The notes beneath the pieces are model-generated. The model did not search any database. It was not told the DNA's origin and worked only from the letters and a program-made list of their open reading frames with translations. Below, in pieces: positions 5,875-7,320 of a stretch of DNA of 7,320 nt. A program made the position numbers and the translations under genes. Positions within the stretch are counted from its first letter, which is position 1, and each line of letters opens with the position of its first letter. Origin of the DNA: JBELMB01 sp042088665 (GTDB taxonomy: Bacteria; Pseudomonadota; Alphaproteobacteria; Rhodobacterales; Rhodobacteraceae); contig JBELMB010000247.1 in NCBI GenBank assembly GCA_042088665.1, forward strand, positions 1 through 7,320, written 5' to 3'.

Positions 5875-6648
5875 ATGACCTCCGACATCTTTGAACGAAT
5901 CGAACATGCGCCAGTGGCTGATCTGGTGGTGCGCGAACTGGAGGACCTGATCGTTCAGGGCATCCTCGTCGAAGGCGACCGGCTGCCGTCCGAGCGGGAA
6001 CTGGCAGAGCGGTTCGAGATCTCGCGCCCCAACATCCGCACCGCGCTGAAAAAGCTGGAAACCGCAGGTCTGCTGACCATTCGCCACGGCGAGGGCACCT
6101 TCGTGGCGGAACTGACCGGCAAGGCGATGCAGCCTCCGCTGATCGAATTATATGCGCGCCACGGCCGCGCGTTCCGCGACTACCTTGAGTACCGGCGCGC
6201 GCAGGAATGCTTTGCCGCAAGCCTCGCGGCAGAGCGCGCCACCCCATCCGACCGGTCGGAAATTTCGCGCCTGCTGGAGGAGTTGCGCAAATCCGAAGAC
6301 GCGGAAGACCCGGAACGGTCGCGGGAGGCGGATGTCGCCTTTCACGTCGCCATCGTGAGTGCGAGTCACAACATGATGCTGGTGCACATGATGTCCTCTA
6401 TCTACGATCTGACCCGTCAGGGCGTGTTCTACAACCGTGTGCTGTTGCGCGCGATCGACGGGACCGGTGCGCGGCTTCTGGCGCAGCATGAGGACATCGC
6501 GGCGGCGGTTCTGGCCGGCGATCCCGTGGCTGCGGCAAAGGCGGCCGGCGTCCATCTGGACTTTGTCGAGCAATCCTTCAACGTGGCCAGTCGCAACGCC
6601 GAAAACGAGGAAACCGCGCGCAAGCGGGCGCTTGTGCAGGGCGGCTGA
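5875..6648 (+). CDS. GntR-family transcriptional regulator, FadR/FCD subfamily (likely local regulator of the lactate unit)
   Basis: The 257-residue protein has an N-terminal winged helix (about 8-80) with the classic GntR block: LPSERELAERFEISRPNIR (37-55), then ALKKLETAGLL and the wing RHGEGTFV. The C-terminal part (about 95-235) is an all-helical FCD ligand domain; Asp153, His157, His205 and His227 fit the Asp-His-His-His metal site that many FCD proteins use to hold a carboxylate effector. Lactate, pyruvate and glycolate regulators (LldR, PdhR, GlcC) belong to this subfamily, so an organic acid ligand is reasonable. The gene is divergent from the TRAP-dld unit and shares its 225-base control region. 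I choose ATG 5875 because AGGGG at 5862-5866 is eight bases upstream; the TTG at 5869 would be only two bases away. Whether it represses or activates cannot be read here; operator positions favour repression. Confidence 0.9.
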   Translation: MTSDIFERIEHAPVADLVVRELEDLIVQGILVEGDRLPSERELAERFEISRPNIRTALKKLETAGLLTIRHGEGTFVAELTGKAMQPPLIELYARHGRAFRDYLEYRRAQECFAASLAAERATPSDRSEISRLLEELRKSEDAEDPERSREADVAFHVAIVSASHNMMLVHMMSSIYDLTRQGVFYNRVLLRAIDGTGARLLAQHEDIAAAVLAGDPVAAAKAAGVHLDFVEQSFNVASRNAENEETARKRALVQGG

Positions 6649-6684
6649 CGGTCCCGTCCCATGGCGGCGGGCGCGCGGTTTGGC

Positions 6685-7320
6685 TCAGTCAGCGGGTGCG
6701 CGCAAGACGAACTCGCTGGCGCGTCGTTCCGAAACAACGCGACGCGCGTTCGGCAAATCGTTGCCCTCCAGCTTGGTGCGGCGATCCTCGGGGGTCATGT
6801 CCTTCCAGCGTTCCGTCAGGCGGCGTTCCAGAACTCCCATCGGCACGTCAATGAACACCGTCGTGTCAAAGGCATCTGCCAGATCCGACCAGAGCGGCGC
6901 ATCCAGCAGCAGGTAATTGCCCTCGACGATCACATGCCGGACCGTGCTTGGTACAAGCCGGGCACCGGCGCGGGCGATCTCGATGCTGCGGTCAAAGACG
7001 GGCAGGGCGATCTGGGCCTCTGTATTGGCCTTCAGGCGGCCCACCATGTGCAGAAACCCGGCCACATCATAGGTGTGGGGTGCGCCCTTGCGGGGGCGCC
7101 AGCCGCGCGGTTCCAGCACGAGGTCGTCGTAATGATAGCCGTCCATGGGCAGCACGGTCGCACTGTCCGGCTCAGCTGCGTTCAGCTTGTCTGCCAGTGC
7201 ATCGGCCAGCGTCGATTTCCCGGAGCCGGGCGCGCCCGCAATCCCCGTCAGGCTGCGCCGGGATGCGCCGCGGGTGCGCAGAACCTCCGCAAGGGCGTCG
7301 AGTGTGATCTCACGTGTCAT
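6685..7320 (-). CDS. P-loop nucleoside/sugar kinase-like protein (uridine kinase/FrcK-like)
   Basis: The 211-residue product is a small P-loop kinase: Walker A GAPGSGKST (29-37), the DGYHYDD motif (60-66) typical of the uridine kinase/pantothenate kinase-like group, FDRS (109-112), VEGNYLLLDAPLW (132-144) with the Walker-B-like strand and Glu, a lid region rich in Arg (VLERRLTERW, 163-172), and NDLPNARRV (187-195). Proteins of this kind are usually annotated as nucleoside/nucleotide kinase family or, beside sugar ABC transporters in alphaproteobacteria, FrcK; the true substrate is generally unknown. The ATG is the final codon of the window (7320-7318), so its ribosome site and promoter, and any longer start, are not visible. 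It converges with the GntR gene across 36 bases and probably belongs to an operon to the right, not to the lactate unit. Confidence 0.8.
   Translation of the reverse strand: MTREITLDALAEVLRTRGASRRSLTGIAGAPGSGKSTLADALADKLNAAEPDSATVLPMDGYHYDDLVLEPRGWRPRKGAPHTYDVAGFLHMVGRLKANTEAQIALPVFDRSIEIARAGARLVPSTVRHVIVEGNYLLLDAPLWSDLADAFDTTVFIDVPMGVLERRLTERWKDMTPEDRRTKLEGNDLPNARRVVSERRASEFVLRAPAD

Noticed and set aside
5872..5880. GGT-ATG-ACC, resembling the GGT-N3-ACC core of FadR-subfamily operators
   Set aside because: The symmetry stops at three bases on each side and it includes the start codon and second codon; likely chance.
6649..6684. Search for a terminator between the convergent GntR and kinase genes
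   Set aside because: The 36-base gap is G+C-rich, and I found no convincing stem or T run.
1..7320. Search for IS ends, integrase, CRISPR repeats, tRNA/rRNA genes, toxin-antitoxin or defence genes
   Set aside because: None seen; all long stretches are accounted for by ordinary metabolic, transport and regulatory genes of uniform composition.

Overview
The window looks like a piece of an alphaproteobacterial chromosome, most likely from the Rhodobacterales/Roseobacter group. It is GC-rich with strong third-position GC bias, gene families are ones common there (TRAP transporters, FCD-type GntR regulators), and gene packing is tight. I see no mobile elements, CRISPR arrays, rRNA or tRNA genes. 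Assignment to a group is inference from style and gene content, not from a marker gene.

Layout. Positions 1-617 (+) hold the 3' part of a shikimate/quinate dehydrogenase gene (AroE family) that begins upstream of the window. A three-gene unit on the minus strand follows convergently, read right to left: a DctP-family TRAP substrate-binding protein of the TakP/2-oxoacid-lactate type (5649-4597), a fused DctQ-DctM TRAP permease (4460-2394), and a quinone-dependent D-lactate dehydrogenase Dld (2382-667). The 136-base gap between the binding-protein and permease genes carries three tandem hairpins; the gap between permease and dld is only 11 bases. Divergent from this unit is an FCD-type GntR regulator (5875-6648, +). 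A P-loop kinase of the uridine-kinase-like type (7320-6685, -) closes the window, convergent with the regulator; its ATG is the last three bases.

How it fits together. The likely story is a self-contained D-lactate (or related 2-hydroxy/2-oxo acid) uptake and oxidation cassette: the periplasmic protein captures the acid, the TRAP permease imports it using a Na+ gradient, and Dld oxidises D-lactate to pyruvate at the membrane, passing electrons to quinone. The adjacent GntR protein is the obvious local regulator. The 225-base divergent intergenic region is the most information-rich part: it has a perfect FNR/FnrL-type palindrome (TTGAT-CTAG-ATCAA), a 23-bp inverted repeat next to the transporter operon, and a related half-matching element that overlaps the TATAAT box of the regulator gene. 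This suggests joint control by substrate and by oxygen.

I do not see a wholly unknown system. The points most worth checking are the FNR box, the paired operator candidates, the hairpin cluster, the altered binding-pocket residues in the TRAP binding protein, and signs that the AroE homologue is an NAD-linked catabolic enzyme.
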